A stretch of DNA of 64,000 bases from Planctomycetota bacterium (GTDB lineage Bacteria > Planctomycetota > Phycisphaerae > Phycisphaerales > UBA5793), in assembly GCA_963205185.1 (NCBI GenBank), contig CAUJHZ010000053.1:98172-162171 (forward strand). The letters run 5' to 3'. Shown one piece after another: positions 9,357 to 18,538 of this stretch (position 1 is its first letter; every line of letters starts with the position of its first letter). A model generated the notes under the pieces. The model saw only the letters and a program-made list of their open reading frames with translations, made no database searches and had not been told where the DNA came from. Position numbers and translations under genes: made by a program.

Positions 9357-10022
9357 CTACCCGGCGCGACCGGCACCCGCCGCCGGTGAAGTCCGCCCGC
9401 GAGCCGATCCACGCCGGGTGGCGAAGATCGATCGCACGTCGGAGCGCCAGGCCGGCAGCGCCAGCGTGATGAGCATCTCTTCAATGTTGGTGACAATGAC
9501 CACGCCCATCGCCAGCCACGCGGGCCAGTCCGGGCCGCGCGCGAAGATGGCGATCGCCGCCGCGATGATGAACAGCCAGCAGATCTTGGCGAGCCATGTG
9601 TGATAAGCCGGCAGACGTCCGAACCGGATCAGCGCCGCAAGCAGGGAGACAGCGTAACTGATCATCATTGCCCCAATCAGGATCGAGTTCCGCTCGGCAA
9701 ACTCCGGACGAAGCATCGCAACGGCAAAGAGCAGCGATGAATACATGAGCGCATCGGCGATGCTGTCGAGGCGGGCGCCGATCACCGAGCGCTGGTCGAG
9801 CAGGATCGCCAGCCGGCCATCCAGCCAGTCGGTGAGGAGCATCGCGCCCAGCAGCCAGAAGAAGGCCGTTTCATGCCCCAGTCCGGCAAGAACGAAGAGC
9901 ACGACCGAGCCGACAATGCGCGAGCAGGTGAGCAGATTGGGCCACGTGCGCCACCCGCTGCGGCGCCGCGGGCCGGCGTCGCGAACACCCGGGCCGGAAC
10001 TGAGCGGCTCGTGCGGGGGCAT
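9357..10022 (-). CDS. CDP-alcohol phosphatidyltransferase family protein
   Basis: 221 residues with about five or six membrane segments. The family transfers a phosphatidyl group from CDP-diacylglycerol to an alcohol in the membrane. The catalytic motif is recognisable as TDWLDGRLAILLDQ followed by GARLDSIADAL. This keeps the four aspartates and the glycines of the usual D-x2-DG-x2-AR-x8-G-x3-D-x3-D pattern, but the Arg after Ala is replaced by Ile. WPNLLTCSRIV before the first membrane helix is typical. The C-terminal tail is basic. The alcohol cannot be inferred. The missing Arg leaves activity uncertain. Confidence 0.8.
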   Translation of the reverse strand: MPPHEPLSSGPGVRDAGPRRRSGWRTWPNLLTCSRIVGSVVLFVLAGLGHETAFFWLLGAMLLTDWLDGRLAILLDQRSVIGARLDSIADALMYSSLLFAVAMLRPEFAERNSILIGAMMISYAVSLLAALIRFGRLPAYHTWLAKICWLFIIAAAIAIFARGPDWPAWLAMGVVIVTNIEEMLITLALPAWRSDVRSIFATRRGSARGRTSPAAGAGRAG

Positions 10023-10073
10023 GCAACCTCTGAAGAAGTGTAGTAGAGCGGCGGGGATCGGGTCCGCCAGAAA

Positions 10074-11264
10074 TCAGCAGGCGTGCTGCACGCCGCGACC
10101 GGTGGGACCAGTCCGGCTCGCGGCAGAAGCGAGAAGGCTCGTGGCGAGCATCACGGCGTTGATGTTCTCGTGATCGATCCACGACGGGCTGCGCTGATTC
10201 TCGGCGGCACTCCAGAACGAATCGATTCGATCTGCAAGCGGCTTGAATTCGACTATGCGCTGCACGACACCGGCGCTGTGCACGTGACTGAAATCCCGCC
10301 TCGAATCATCAACCGCGCTGCGGGCATCGTCGAGCGTGCGCAATCCGATCGCCAGACCAAGCTCGCGGAAGGCAAGGCGACGGCGCGGAGAGTGACTCAG
10401 CGGATCCTGGAGCGCGAAGTGATGCAGGCTGGCGAGCGCATCGGAGAGCAGGCCGTCAAGAAGGCCGGCATCCGGCGAATCATGCGCCGCCGCGAGCCGC
10501 ATGAGCGACGCGGCGGCGGAGAGCAGCCCGCCGATGCCGAGCGGGTCCGCGGTTTTCCACTCGGTGTCGGCGCACATCCGGCGCATGTCGGCGATGGCGG
10601 CGCGGAGGGGGCCGCCCTGCGGCGCCTCGGCGCCCAGCGCCGACGCGATCCGGGAGAAGACGACCAGGCCGTCGAGTGCATCGGTCGCGCCCATGGCCAT
10701 CACGAGCGGGCGCGACAGATCGATGCTCATCTTCCAGTACATTCGCTTCAGGCCCGGCTGAGGCTCATACACGAAAGCGCGATGTGAGGCGAGCGCGAGT
10801 TCGCCGGCCCAGAGCGCGTAGCGCTGCTCTCCGGTCGCCGCCGATGCGCTGAGCAGCGCCTCCATCCAACGCGTGAGGTAATGGAAGTACTGCCCGTCCC
10901 GCTCCCATTCGAGGTGCGGATCCATCGATTCGCCCGCGGGCCGCTCCGGCAGCGGCTTTCCGATACGCAGTCCGCCCGCGGTCGGGTGAAGCGCCGCCTG
11001 ATCATCACTCAGGCCGCTGAGCCAGCCGCGCCGCGATTCATCATCGGGCCGGTATTGGCCGAGCACGCGGTGGACCTGTTCGGCAAGGCGCATTGCTGAT
11101 TGCAAATGGTCGGCGTTGCCGGTGAGGCGGTGCAGCAGCAGCAGGTTGCACACGGCATAGGCGTCCGTCCAGAGATAGCGCTCCGGCGGCGCGCCGCCGT
11201 CGATTCCGGTGCGGGCGCGAAAGCCGCGCATCAACTGCTCAGCCTGTCGAATGCGAGTGTCCAT
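10074..11264 (-). CDS. Conserved hypothetical protein, mostly helical
   Basis: About 396 residues from the ATG at 11264; the longer open frame upstream is non-coding in character. No signal peptide or membrane segment. The sequence is rich in predicted helices with repeated pairs such as YLWTDAYAVCNLLLLHRL, YFHYLTRWMEALL and YALWAGELALASHRAF, which recalls alpha/alpha-toroid proteins. I do not recognise a family with known activity. A truncated copy of its N terminus lies at 8388-8609, so the gene has been duplicated at least once. Confidence 0.7.
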   Translation of the reverse strand: MDTRIRQAEQLMRGFRARTGIDGGAPPERYLWTDAYAVCNLLLLHRLTGNADHLQSAMRLAEQVHRVLGQYRPDDESRRGWLSGLSDDQAALHPTAGGLRIGKPLPERPAGESMDPHLEWERDGQYFHYLTRWMEALLSASAATGEQRYALWAGELALASHRAFVYEPQPGLKRMYWKMSIDLSRPLVMAMGATDALDGLVVFSRIASALGAEAPQGGPLRAAIADMRRMCADTEWKTADPLGIGGLLSAAASLMRLAAAHDSPDAGLLDGLLSDALASLHHFALQDPLSHSPRRRLAFRELGLAIGLRTLDDARSAVDDSRRDFSHVHSAGVVQRIVEFKPLADRIDSFWSAAENQRSPSWIDHENINAVMLATSLLASAASRTGPTGRGVQHAC

Positions 11265-11497
11265 GAGCGCCAGGCTCGCGGTCCCTTGTGGAATGATAGT
11301 GGCGGGCGCGCAGTGAGCCGAAGAGCAAGTCGAGCGCCATTTCCAATCAGGGCGAGTTTCCCGATGGCGGGTTGGCGCGGCTTTTGCGCCGCCGGCGAGG
11401 CCAAGTATGGGCGATTTCCCTGCCAGCGCGAGACGCCCGGTCGAGTAGCATCGAAGTGAGCAGTCAGCGATTTGATCCGCTCGCAAGGAGCATTGCC

Positions 11498-11983
11498 ATG
11501 ACCAGATTTCGAACGGGGACATCCGCTCGCGAGATCATGTCAACAGATCCGGTTTGCGCCGAGCCCTCAATGACGCTTCGGCAGGTGTCGCGCCTGCTGG
11601 TCGAAAACGACATCTCGGGTGCGCCGGTCGTGGACGAATCGGGTCGGCTGGTGGGGGTGATTTCGAAAACCGATCTGATCCGGCGTCTGGCTGAGGGTGG
11701 GATGGCCGTCGCTCCAGCGTTCTTTTTCGAGTCGCTCGAGGACTCGGGCGAAGATGTCGGAGAAGCCGTGCCAGAGACTGAGATTCGCGTCGAGGATTGC
11801 ATGGCAGAAGACCCGATCACGGCCAGTCCGGATGCGACGGCGAAGGAGATTGCGCTGCTCATGTGCAATGCCGGAGTGCATCGAGTCATCGTGGTCGATG
11901 AAGAGGGCTTTCCTGAGGGAATCATCACGACGCTCGATCTGCTCGGCGTATTCGCCGCCCCGGCGGCGGCAAAACAGCGCTGA
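11498..11983 (+). CDS. CBS domain-pair protein
   Basis: 161 residues. The start at 11498 has an AAGGAG site 8 nt upstream; the open frame extends further 5' but without support. Two CBS domains fill the protein: REIMSTDPVCAEPSMTL with GAPVVDESGRLVGVISKTD, and VEDCMAEDPITASPDAT with GVHRVIVVDEEGFPEGIIT. Such stand-alone CBS pairs bind adenosyl nucleotides and act as energy sensors on other proteins. The partner here is unknown. A DUF2267 gene follows 52 nt downstream, and both may be stress-related. Confidence 0.9.
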   Translation: MTRFRTGTSAREIMSTDPVCAEPSMTLRQVSRLLVENDISGAPVVDESGRLVGVISKTDLIRRLAEGGMAVAPAFFFESLEDSGEDVGEAVPETEIRVEDCMAEDPITASPDATAKEIALLMCNAGVHRVIVVDEEGFPEGIITTLDLLGVFAAPAAAKQR

Positions 11984-12035
11984 CGGCCCGCGCCCGACCG
12001 GTCGAAGAGATCCAGCACGAGGAAGAGGTGAACCG

Positions 12036-12476
12036 ATGACCGCAACTACTGCCCATGACGTATTCTCCGCCACCGTACACAAAAGCGAAGAATGGATTCA
12101 CGAACTCCAGCGCGAACTCGACTGCGATCCGCAGCAGGCGTACGCGGCGCTGCGCGGCACGCTGCACGCGCTGCGCGACCGGTTGCCCGCCGACCAGGCC
12201 GTGCAACTGGCGGCGCAGTTGCCGATGCTGGTTCGCGGCCTGTTCTACGAAGGCTGGAAGCCGGCCGCCACGCCCACGCGCATCCACCGGCAAAGCGAGT
12301 TGTGTGAGCAGGTGTGCGCCCGCGCCGGCCGCGTGTTCGACATTCCGGTCGAGCAGGTGATCGAGGCCGTGTTCAAATTGCTCAATCGTCACGTGAGCGC
12401 GGGAGAAATCTGCGGCGTGGTGAGCAACCTGCCGCAGGAACTGCAGCGGTGCTGGCCGGAGATCGAGGCCCGGTAG
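12036..12476 (+). CDS. DUF2267 protein
   Basis: 146 residues, ATG start with a GAGGAAGAGG site. The protein fits DUF2267: WIHELQRELDCDPQQAYAAL, LPADQAVQLAAQLPMLVRG and a second helical repeat ending LPQELQRCWP. The family is small, cytoplasmic and helical with no proven activity. It is often found near CBS-domain and stress genes, as here. Confidence 0.88.
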   Translation: MTATTAHDVFSATVHKSEEWIHELQRELDCDPQQAYAALRGTLHALRDRLPADQAVQLAAQLPMLVRGLFYEGWKPAATPTRIHRQSELCEQVCARAGRVFDIPVEQVIEAVFKLLNRHVSAGEICGVVSNLPQELQRCWPEIEAR

Positions 12477-12675
12477 CCGCGCCTGGCGGGCCCTCCGCAC
12501 GAACTGGCGACTTGGAGCGGGGAATCCGCCTCGGGGATTCCGCCCTGATTGTGTCATGCGCGCTCAGCGCCGCGCCTGAAGCGGAATACACATCTCATGC
12601 CGCGACTTACGGCAGGCGGCGGCAGCGCGAACCGTAGCGCGGCGCCGAGGCACGCCGATCGGGCAGGGAGCCGAC

Positions 12676-14475
12676 ATGAAACTCACCACCGCCGCTCTTA
12701 CTTGCATTCTCCTCACCACCTCCGCCGTCCCGGCACAGCATCCGTTCCCGGATGACCCGGACTGGGTCTCGTCCGATCTCCGCTATTCGACCGGCGCTGC
12801 GCTTGCGGACATCAACGGGGATGGCCGGCTCGACCTTGTCGTCGCCAACGGTAACGACATGCGGCGCGAGCGCGTCGCCGTCTACTACAACCAGGGCGGC
12901 GGCGTCTTTCCGAGTGCGCCAGACTGGGAGTCAAGCGACGCCGAGTACAACGGACATCTCGACGTGGCCGACGTGAACGGCGACGGTTGGATCGACGTCG
13001 CGGTGGCCGTGCTGCTGCCGGATGTCGCCAGCGCGAAGGTGTATCTCAACAACCAAGGCACGCTGTCGAGTTTGCCCGACTGGTACAGCGAGCAAAGCGA
13101 TGCTTCGTTCGGCTGCGCCTTTGGCGATATGAACGGCGACGGCCGGCCCGACCTGGCGCTCGCCTCGGGATGGATGTACGGCGGCAACGCCTTTCCAGCG
13201 CGTGTGTATCTGAATCGCGACGGCGAGCTTTCCAGCATGCCCGACTGGGAGTCGCAGCAAACGTACATTTACAACGGCTGCGTGTGGGACGACGCCGACC
13301 GCGACGGTTGGTTCGATCTCATCGAGATCGGCAGTTTCAGCAACACCGCAGTGTTCCGCAATGCCGGCGGCATGCTCGACGCCGCGCCCGCATGGACCAC
13401 GCTCGACAACCCGGGTCAGGATTCGATCATGGCTGCGACGGGAGACGTGACCGGCGACGGAATCGCGGAGCTGTTCACCACCGACAACATCCAACTCAGC
13501 GGGGCGGGCTATTTCCGCCAGTACGACGGCCGAGAGAGCGGCTTCTTTGCCACCTCGTGCTCGTGGTCGTACTACGACGGATATGGCTCGGCCGTCGCGC
13601 TGGGCGATGTGAATCTCGACGGGCGGCTCGACCTCGCCACCGGCGCCTGGTGGGACCACACCCGGCTGTTTTACAACAACGGCGTCGGACTCCCTGCCGG
13701 GCCGTCGTGGTCAAGCCGGCGCACGAGTGTGGTCGAGAAGATCGTGCTGGGTGACTTGAATCCGCCGTGCGGCATCGAGCGGCGCGTGACGGACGCCTTT
13801 GTTGCGCCGCGGGCCCAGCCGCGCCAGTTTCATCTGTCGCACGGCCAGATCAACGCCGTGCACGAAGTGCGCCTCGACGGCAACCCGCTGCCGCCGTCAG
13901 CGTACACCTGGAATCGCGTGCGCGGCTGGATCAGCGTGGATCTGAATCTGCCCGGCACTTCGCTTGAAGTGGACTTCACCTGGTCGCCGGAAATCGACAT
14001 GGCGATCACGAACTGGGACCCGAGCCTTGGCAACTTCATGTACCTGAACCGGCTGTTCGCGGACTGCAACGGGAACCAGCTGCCGGATGGATGCGACATC
14101 GCCGAAGGCCGATCGCTCGATCGCAACGAGAACGGCGTGCCGGACGAATGCGAAGGGCCGGCGCTGAGTGTTGATGCGTCATGTCCGCAGGGCGGAGCGA
14201 TCCGCGTGGAATGGTCCGGCGCTGCGCCCGGCGGGCAGGTGGCGCTGATCTTCGCGCGGAGTCGAGGCTCGTTCGTGATTCCGCCGCAGCAGCCGTGTGC
14301 AGGCACCGCGCTAGGGCTCAGGGCGAACCAGATACAGATCGCGTATCGCGGCAGCGCCGGCGCCGATGGCCACCGCGTTCTCAACGCGACGGCGCCGAGA
14401 GCCGCCTGCGGCGGCTACATGCAACTGCTCGATCTCGCTAGCTGCGCCACGAGCAACGTGGCTCGCGTCGAATGA
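12676..14475 (+). CDS. Secreted FG-GAP/VCBS repeat protein with planctomycete C-terminal domain
   Basis: 599 residues with a cleavable signal peptide (about residues 1-21, ending VPAQ). Several calcium-binding beta-propeller repeats are visible, each with a D-x-N/D-G-D-G motif such as ADINGDGRLDLV, DVNGDGWIDV and GDMNGDGRPDLALA. Near residue 465 is a Cys-rich EF-hand-like segment (DCNGNQLPDGCDIAEG, then NENGVPDEC) common in secreted planctomycete proteins. The last 100 residues form a beta-rich domain related to those ending the proteins at 34552, 56801 and 57396. A cell-surface or secreted role is likely; the ligand is unknown. Confidence 0.85.
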   Translation: MKLTTAALTCILLTTSAVPAQHPFPDDPDWVSSDLRYSTGAALADINGDGRLDLVVANGNDMRRERVAVYYNQGGGVFPSAPDWESSDAEYNGHLDVADVNGDGWIDVAVAVLLPDVASAKVYLNNQGTLSSLPDWYSEQSDASFGCAFGDMNGDGRPDLALASGWMYGGNAFPARVYLNRDGELSSMPDWESQQTYIYNGCVWDDADRDGWFDLIEIGSFSNTAVFRNAGGMLDAAPAWTTLDNPGQDSIMAATGDVTGDGIAELFTTDNIQLSGAGYFRQYDGRESGFFATSCSWSYYDGYGSAVALGDVNLDGRLDLATGAWWDHTRLFYNNGVGLPAGPSWSSRRTSVVEKIVLGDLNPPCGIERRVTDAFVAPRAQPRQFHLSHGQINAVHEVRLDGNPLPPSAYTWNRVRGWISVDLNLPGTSLEVDFTWSPEIDMAITNWDPSLGNFMYLNRLFADCNGNQLPDGCDIAEGRSLDRNENGVPDECEGPALSVDASCPQGGAIRVEWSGAAPGGQVALIFARSRGSFVIPPQQPCAGTALGLRANQIQIAYRGSAGADGHRVLNATAPRAACGGYMQLLDLASCATSNVARVE

Positions 14476-14485
14476 GTGGCGGCGC

Positions 14486-17188
14486 TCAGTAAACGGGCCG
14501 CGCGCCCCTGCGGAGTTCGCCGGAGCCGATGCGGACGCGGGCATCGACCACCACCGCGCCGCGCTCGCTGACGATCGTCGGGTTGAAATCCACCTCTTCG
14601 ATCTCGGGGCAGCACTCGAGCAGTGTGGAGAGGCGCGCGAGGATGTCGCGCACGGCGTGCTCATCGGAAGGCGGGGCGCCGCGCCAGCCGCGGAGCAACT
14701 TCGTGCCGCGCACCTCTTCGAGCATGTCGGTGATGTCGTTGTCGGTCAAAGGCGTGAGTCGCAGCGCCACATCCTGAATGAGATCGACAAGCGTGCCGCC
14801 GAGGCCGTAGGCAATGGTGTGTCCAAACGTTTCGTCGAGCGTGGCGCCGATGAGAATCTCGATTCCTTTGGGGATGCTCTGCTGCACGAGCACGGCGGTC
14901 ATTTGTGAGCCGAGTCGTCCGGACAGATCGGCGTGCGCCTGCCGCAGCGCCTCGGAGTCCGTGAGGTTGAGTTTGACGCCGCCGACTTCGGTCTTGTGCA
15001 GGATTCTGGGTCCGATGGCCTTGAGCACGACGGGGTAGCCGATCGCCTGAGCGGCGGAGAGCGCGGCGTCGAGGTTCGAAGCAGCGACGGAGCGTGCAAT
15101 CGGGATCTTCGCCGCCTCCAGAAGTGTGGTAATCTCGCCGGCGGTGAGCCAGCCTCCCCCGCGCTCCTGCGCAGCCTGAATCACGGCGCGGAGCGCCGGC
15201 TGATTCAGGTCGGGAACATCGATCGCATCGCCGGCCGGCCGGTCGCGCCAGCGCGCGAACTTGAGCGCTCGCGAGAGGGCCGTGACGGCGCCCTCGGGGA
15301 ACCGGTAGCTTGGGATGCCCGAGAGCGAGGGCGGCATGCCTTGGGCGCTGAGGAACGTGGCGAGCACCGGCTTGGCGCATGACGGCGGCACCGCATCGCG
15401 AATGGCGCGAGCGACCCGCTCGGGCGAGCCCACGTGCAGCGGAACGAACAGAACGATGACGCTGTCCACGTTCGGATCGTCGAGCAGCGCCTTCATCGCC
15501 CGGCTGTATTGCTCGGCGTCTGCGCTGGCAATCATGTCCACGGGATTGGCCACGCTTGCGGCAGGCGCCAGGAACGAGCGCAGCGTCTGAACCGTGTGGT
15601 CGTCGAGCGTCGGCAGTTCGAGCCCGGCGGCTTCGCAGGCGTCGGCGGCCATGATGGCCGGCCCGCCGGCGTTGGTCAGGATCGCGACGCGCGGCCCGGT
15701 CGGAAGCGGTTGGTGCGCGAGAAGCGTGGCGATGTCAAAGAGTTCTTCAAGCGTGTTGGTGCGAATGACGCCGCACTGGCGGAAAAGCGCATCCGCGGCG
15801 CGGTCGCTGCCGGCGAGCGAGCCCGTGTGCGAACTGGCCGCCCGCGCACCGGCGGAAGAGCGGCCGGACTTGACGCACACGATCGGCTTGACGCGCGCGA
15901 CCTGGCGGGCAATGCGACTGAATTTGCGCGGGTTGCCGAAGCTTTCGAGATAAAGCAGAATCACGCTCGTGCGTTCGTCGTGCAGCCAGTACTGCAGAAG
16001 GTCGTTGCCCGAGACGTCGGCCTTGTTCCCGACCGACACGAAGTTGGACAGGCCGAGGTTGAGTTCGCGCGCGTAGTCGAGGATCGCCTGGCCGAGCGCG
16101 CCGCTCTGGGTGAGCAGCCCGACGTGGCCGGGTTGAGGCTGGATCGGCGAGAAGGAAGTGTTGAGCCGAACCTTCGGATCGGTGTTGATGACGCCAAAGC
16201 AGTTGGGCCCGATGAGTCGGATGCCCGCCGCGCGCAGTTTGCGCAGCAGCTCGCGCTCGCGCAGCCGTCCTTCGGCTCCGGTCTCCGAATAGCCGGCGGT
16301 GAGCAGCAGAATGCCGCGCACGCCCTTGGCGATGCAATCATCCACCACGGCGTCCACGTGCGCAATGGGCACGGCGATCACGGCCAGGTCGATCGGTTCA
16401 GGCACGTCAACCAGTCGGGCGTAGGCGGGCACCGACTCGATCTCCGTCGCCTGCGGATTGATCGGATACAGCCGTCCCGTGTAGCCGATGCGCAGCAGGT
16501 TGTGCAGGACCACCGAGCCGATCTTGTTTGGATCGCGGCTGGCGCCGATGACCGCCACGCTGCGCGGCTCGATGAAGATGCGCACCGACGCGACGGCCGA
16601 CTGCGCCTGCCGCTCGTGCAGCCGCCGCTCGTAGACCGGCGTGGGCTGCAGGTCGAGGCGCACCCGCATCGTCCCGCCCGCCAGCCGGCTCACGACTTCA
16701 AAGCCCGAGGCGGCGAGCATCTTGAGCATGCGCTGGTTCTGAATGAGGACATCGCCGACAATCGAGCGGATACTCTGCGCGCGGGCGACCTCAGCGAGGC
16801 GATCCAGCAGGGCGGTTCCCAGCCCCTTGCCCTGCGCGGATTCATTGACGACAAAGGCCATCTGCGCTTCATCGCGCTCGCGGGAATCGCGCCGATAGTG
16901 GCCCACGCCGATCAGCCGCCCCTGCGACTCGGCCACGAGCGTGAAGCGATCGGCGTAATCGACGTCCATCAGGCTGTCGAGCAGCGCCTCGTCCACGACG
17001 TGCAGTTGTAAGAAGCGCGGCTCGACGCTCTCGCCGGGCAGCGACTCGATGAACTCATCCAGAGCCGGTCGATCGTCGGCCTCGATGGGTCGGAGTCGAA
17101 CGACCGAGCCGTCACGCAGCACGGCATCGAAGGTGTAAAGCTGGCGGGCATCTTCAAGGTTCGGAACTGGAGCAGTTTCAAGAGTCAC
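14486..17188 (-). CDS. GNAT acetyltransferase fused to ADP-forming acyl-CoA synthetase
   Basis: 900 residues from a GTG at 17188 with an AAAGG site. Residues about 20-180 are a GNAT domain (VNESAQGKGLGTALLDRLAE binds acetyl-CoA). Residues about 205-640 are the CoA-binding and succinyl-CoA-ligase-like domains (RSVAVIGASRDPNKIGSVV, RLIGPNCFGVIN), including ASSHTGSLAG around the phosphohistidine region. The rest is an ATP-grasp domain (YPVVLKAIGPRILHKTEVGG). Proteins of this make-up acetylate lysines of acetyl-CoA synthetase in several bacteria. The GNAT is N-terminal, the reverse of enterobacterial Pat, matching the so-called type II order. Whether the synthetase part is catalytic or only senses ligand is not visible. 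Confidence 0.88.
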   Translation of the reverse strand: MTLETAPVPNLEDARQLYTFDAVLRDGSVVRLRPIEADDRPALDEFIESLPGESVEPRFLQLHVVDEALLDSLMDVDYADRFTLVAESQGRLIGVGHYRRDSRERDEAQMAFVVNESAQGKGLGTALLDRLAEVARAQSIRSIVGDVLIQNQRMLKMLAASGFEVVSRLAGGTMRVRLDLQPTPVYERRLHERQAQSAVASVRIFIEPRSVAVIGASRDPNKIGSVVLHNLLRIGYTGRLYPINPQATEIESVPAYARLVDVPEPIDLAVIAVPIAHVDAVVDDCIAKGVRGILLLTAGYSETGAEGRLRERELLRKLRAAGIRLIGPNCFGVINTDPKVRLNTSFSPIQPQPGHVGLLTQSGALGQAILDYARELNLGLSNFVSVGNKADVSGNDLLQYWLHDERTSVILLYLESFGNPRKFSRIARQVARVKPIVCVKSGRSSAGARAASSHTGSLAGSDRAADALFRQCGVIRTNTLEELFDIATLLAHQPLPTGPRVAILTNAGGPAIMAADACEAAGLELPTLDDHTVQTLRSFLAPAASVANPVDMIASADAEQYSRAMKALLDDPNVDSVIVLFVPLHVGSPERVARAIRDAVPPSCAKPVLATFLSAQGMPPSLSGIPSYRFPEGAVTALSRALKFARWRDRPAGDAIDVPDLNQPALRAVIQAAQERGGGWLTAGEITTLLEAAKIPIARSVAASNLDAALSAAQAIGYPVVLKAIGPRILHKTEVGGVKLNLTDSEALRQAHADLSGRLGSQMTAVLVQQSIPKGIEILIGATLDETFGHTIAYGLGGTLVDLIQDVALRLTPLTDNDITDMLEEVRGTKLLRGWRGAPPSDEHAVRDILARLSTLLECCPEIEEVDFNPTIVSERGAVVVDARVRIGSGELRRGARPVY

Positions 17189-17350
17189 GGAACTGGCCTT
17201 TCATCAGCGGCGTCGCTGGCTCGGATCACTCCAGCACACTCACGAACGACTTTACCCAGGTAATTAGAATAGAATATCCGAAATCGTGAAGCGCTCTGTC
17301 AGATTAGGTGAACCGCCCTGCAGGAACAGAACCCGAAGAGGAACCGACTA

Positions 17351-18538
17351 ATGCGATGCGCCTTTCTGACGGGGATCGGCGGTGTCGTTGGCTTGTGCCT
17401 TTCAGCAGCGCGGCCGGCTCCCGCTCAGCAGCCCCAGGCGCCTGCCGGCGCGATCTGGACGGACCAGGTCATCACCTTCAAGGCCGCCGACGGGGCCGAC
17501 CTCGAAGCGAAACTCTCACTCCCGGCTGACCGCGAAGGCCGCGTGCCCGTGGTCCTCTACCTGCACGGCGCCGGGCCGCGCACTTACGACAACCCCTTCG
17601 GCTACCGGGACGAGAGCGGGCAGGTGCAGGTGGGCTGCTACCTCGACTTCTTCGCCGAGCAACTGGCTCAGCGCGGCGTAGCGCTGTTTCGCATGAGCAA
17701 GCGAGGCTGCAAAGCCGTGGGACCGCCGCGGTGGATGCAGATCGAGCGCGATGTGTTCTCCAAGGCGACGATGCCGGTGCTGCTCGATGACTATGCCGCA
17801 GCGCTGCGACAGCTCAGAGAACGCGATGAGATCGATGCGTCGCGCATTGTGCTGATCGGATCGAGCGAGGGGACGCGTTTGGCGCCGCTTCTGGCGCAGC
17901 GCGAGCCGCACGGAGTGGTCGGAGTACTGATGCTCGGTTACGCCGCCGACAACGCGCGCGATACGGTCATCTGGCAGTCGAGCGTCGGTCCATGGCGCAA
18001 CGTGCAGAACCTCATCCCCGCCGCCCGCGACGGCACGCTGTCGCGAGAGGAGTACGACGAGGCGGTCGCGGTCAGCGAGTCGCTGGCGGGCGTCCTGCCC
18101 TTCGCCCCGCTCGATGCAGATCAGAACGGGCAATTGACGGCCGAAGACCTGGAGCGCATCAACCGGCCCCGCCTGGAGATGCTGCTGAAAGCCGTCGAAG
18201 ATCGCAATGATGACGTGTTGTGGACTCAACTTATGAACCTTTCCTCGGGCTATCTGCTCGAGTGGTGGGACGCGGAGCCGAACTGGAAGAATCTCCAGCC
18301 GCTGGACATTCCTCTGCACATCTTCCACGGCATGCTGGACGGTACGTGCCGGGTCGAGGGTGTGCATGAGGCCGAGCAGGCCCTGCGCGATGCGGGCCGC
18401 AGCAATCTCTCCGTGCACATCTACGAAGGCGAGAACCACGACCTGGGCTGGAGCTGGCAGAGCGCACGGGAGGGCGGGCCGGCTGCATTCCGCGATGCGT
18501 TCGACGTCGTCACGGCGCTGGTCAACGCCCAGCCCTGA
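17351..18538 (+). CDS. Secreted alpha/beta hydrolase
   Basis: 395 residues, ATG start preceded by GAAGAGG, with a signal peptide ending around APAQQ. An alpha/beta-hydrolase fold is clear: oxyanion region VVLYLHGAGP, nucleophile elbow GSSEG, Asp in HIFHGMLDGTC and His in YEGENHDLGW. An insertion of about 90 residues in the cap region contains an EF-hand-like loop (LDADQNGQLTAEDLE), suggesting calcium-dependent stability. It is probably an exported peptidase or esterase; the substrate is unknown. Its stop abuts the stop of the convergent cyclopropane synthase gene with no spacer. Confidence 0.82.
   Translation: MRCAFLTGIGGVVGLCLSAARPAPAQQPQAPAGAIWTDQVITFKAADGADLEAKLSLPADREGRVPVVLYLHGAGPRTYDNPFGYRDESGQVQVGCYLDFFAEQLAQRGVALFRMSKRGCKAVGPPRWMQIERDVFSKATMPVLLDDYAAALRQLRERDEIDASRIVLIGSSEGTRLAPLLAQREPHGVVGVLMLGYAADNARDTVIWQSSVGPWRNVQNLIPAARDGTLSREEYDEAVAVSESLAGVLPFAPLDADQNGQLTAEDLERINRPRLEMLLKAVEDRNDDVLWTQLMNLSSGYLLEWWDAEPNWKNLQPLDIPLHIFHGMLDGTCRVEGVHEAEQALRDAGRSNLSVHIYEGENHDLGWSWQSAREGGPAAFRDAFDVVTALVNAQP

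Noticed and set aside
12519..12541. GGAATCC/GGATTCC hairpin after the DUF2267 gene as a terminator
   Set aside because: Stem is short and there is no T-tract.
15434..17011. A 525-residue plus-strand frame opposite the GNAT-synthetase gene
   Set aside because: It is the complement of a well-identified gene and shows no domain.
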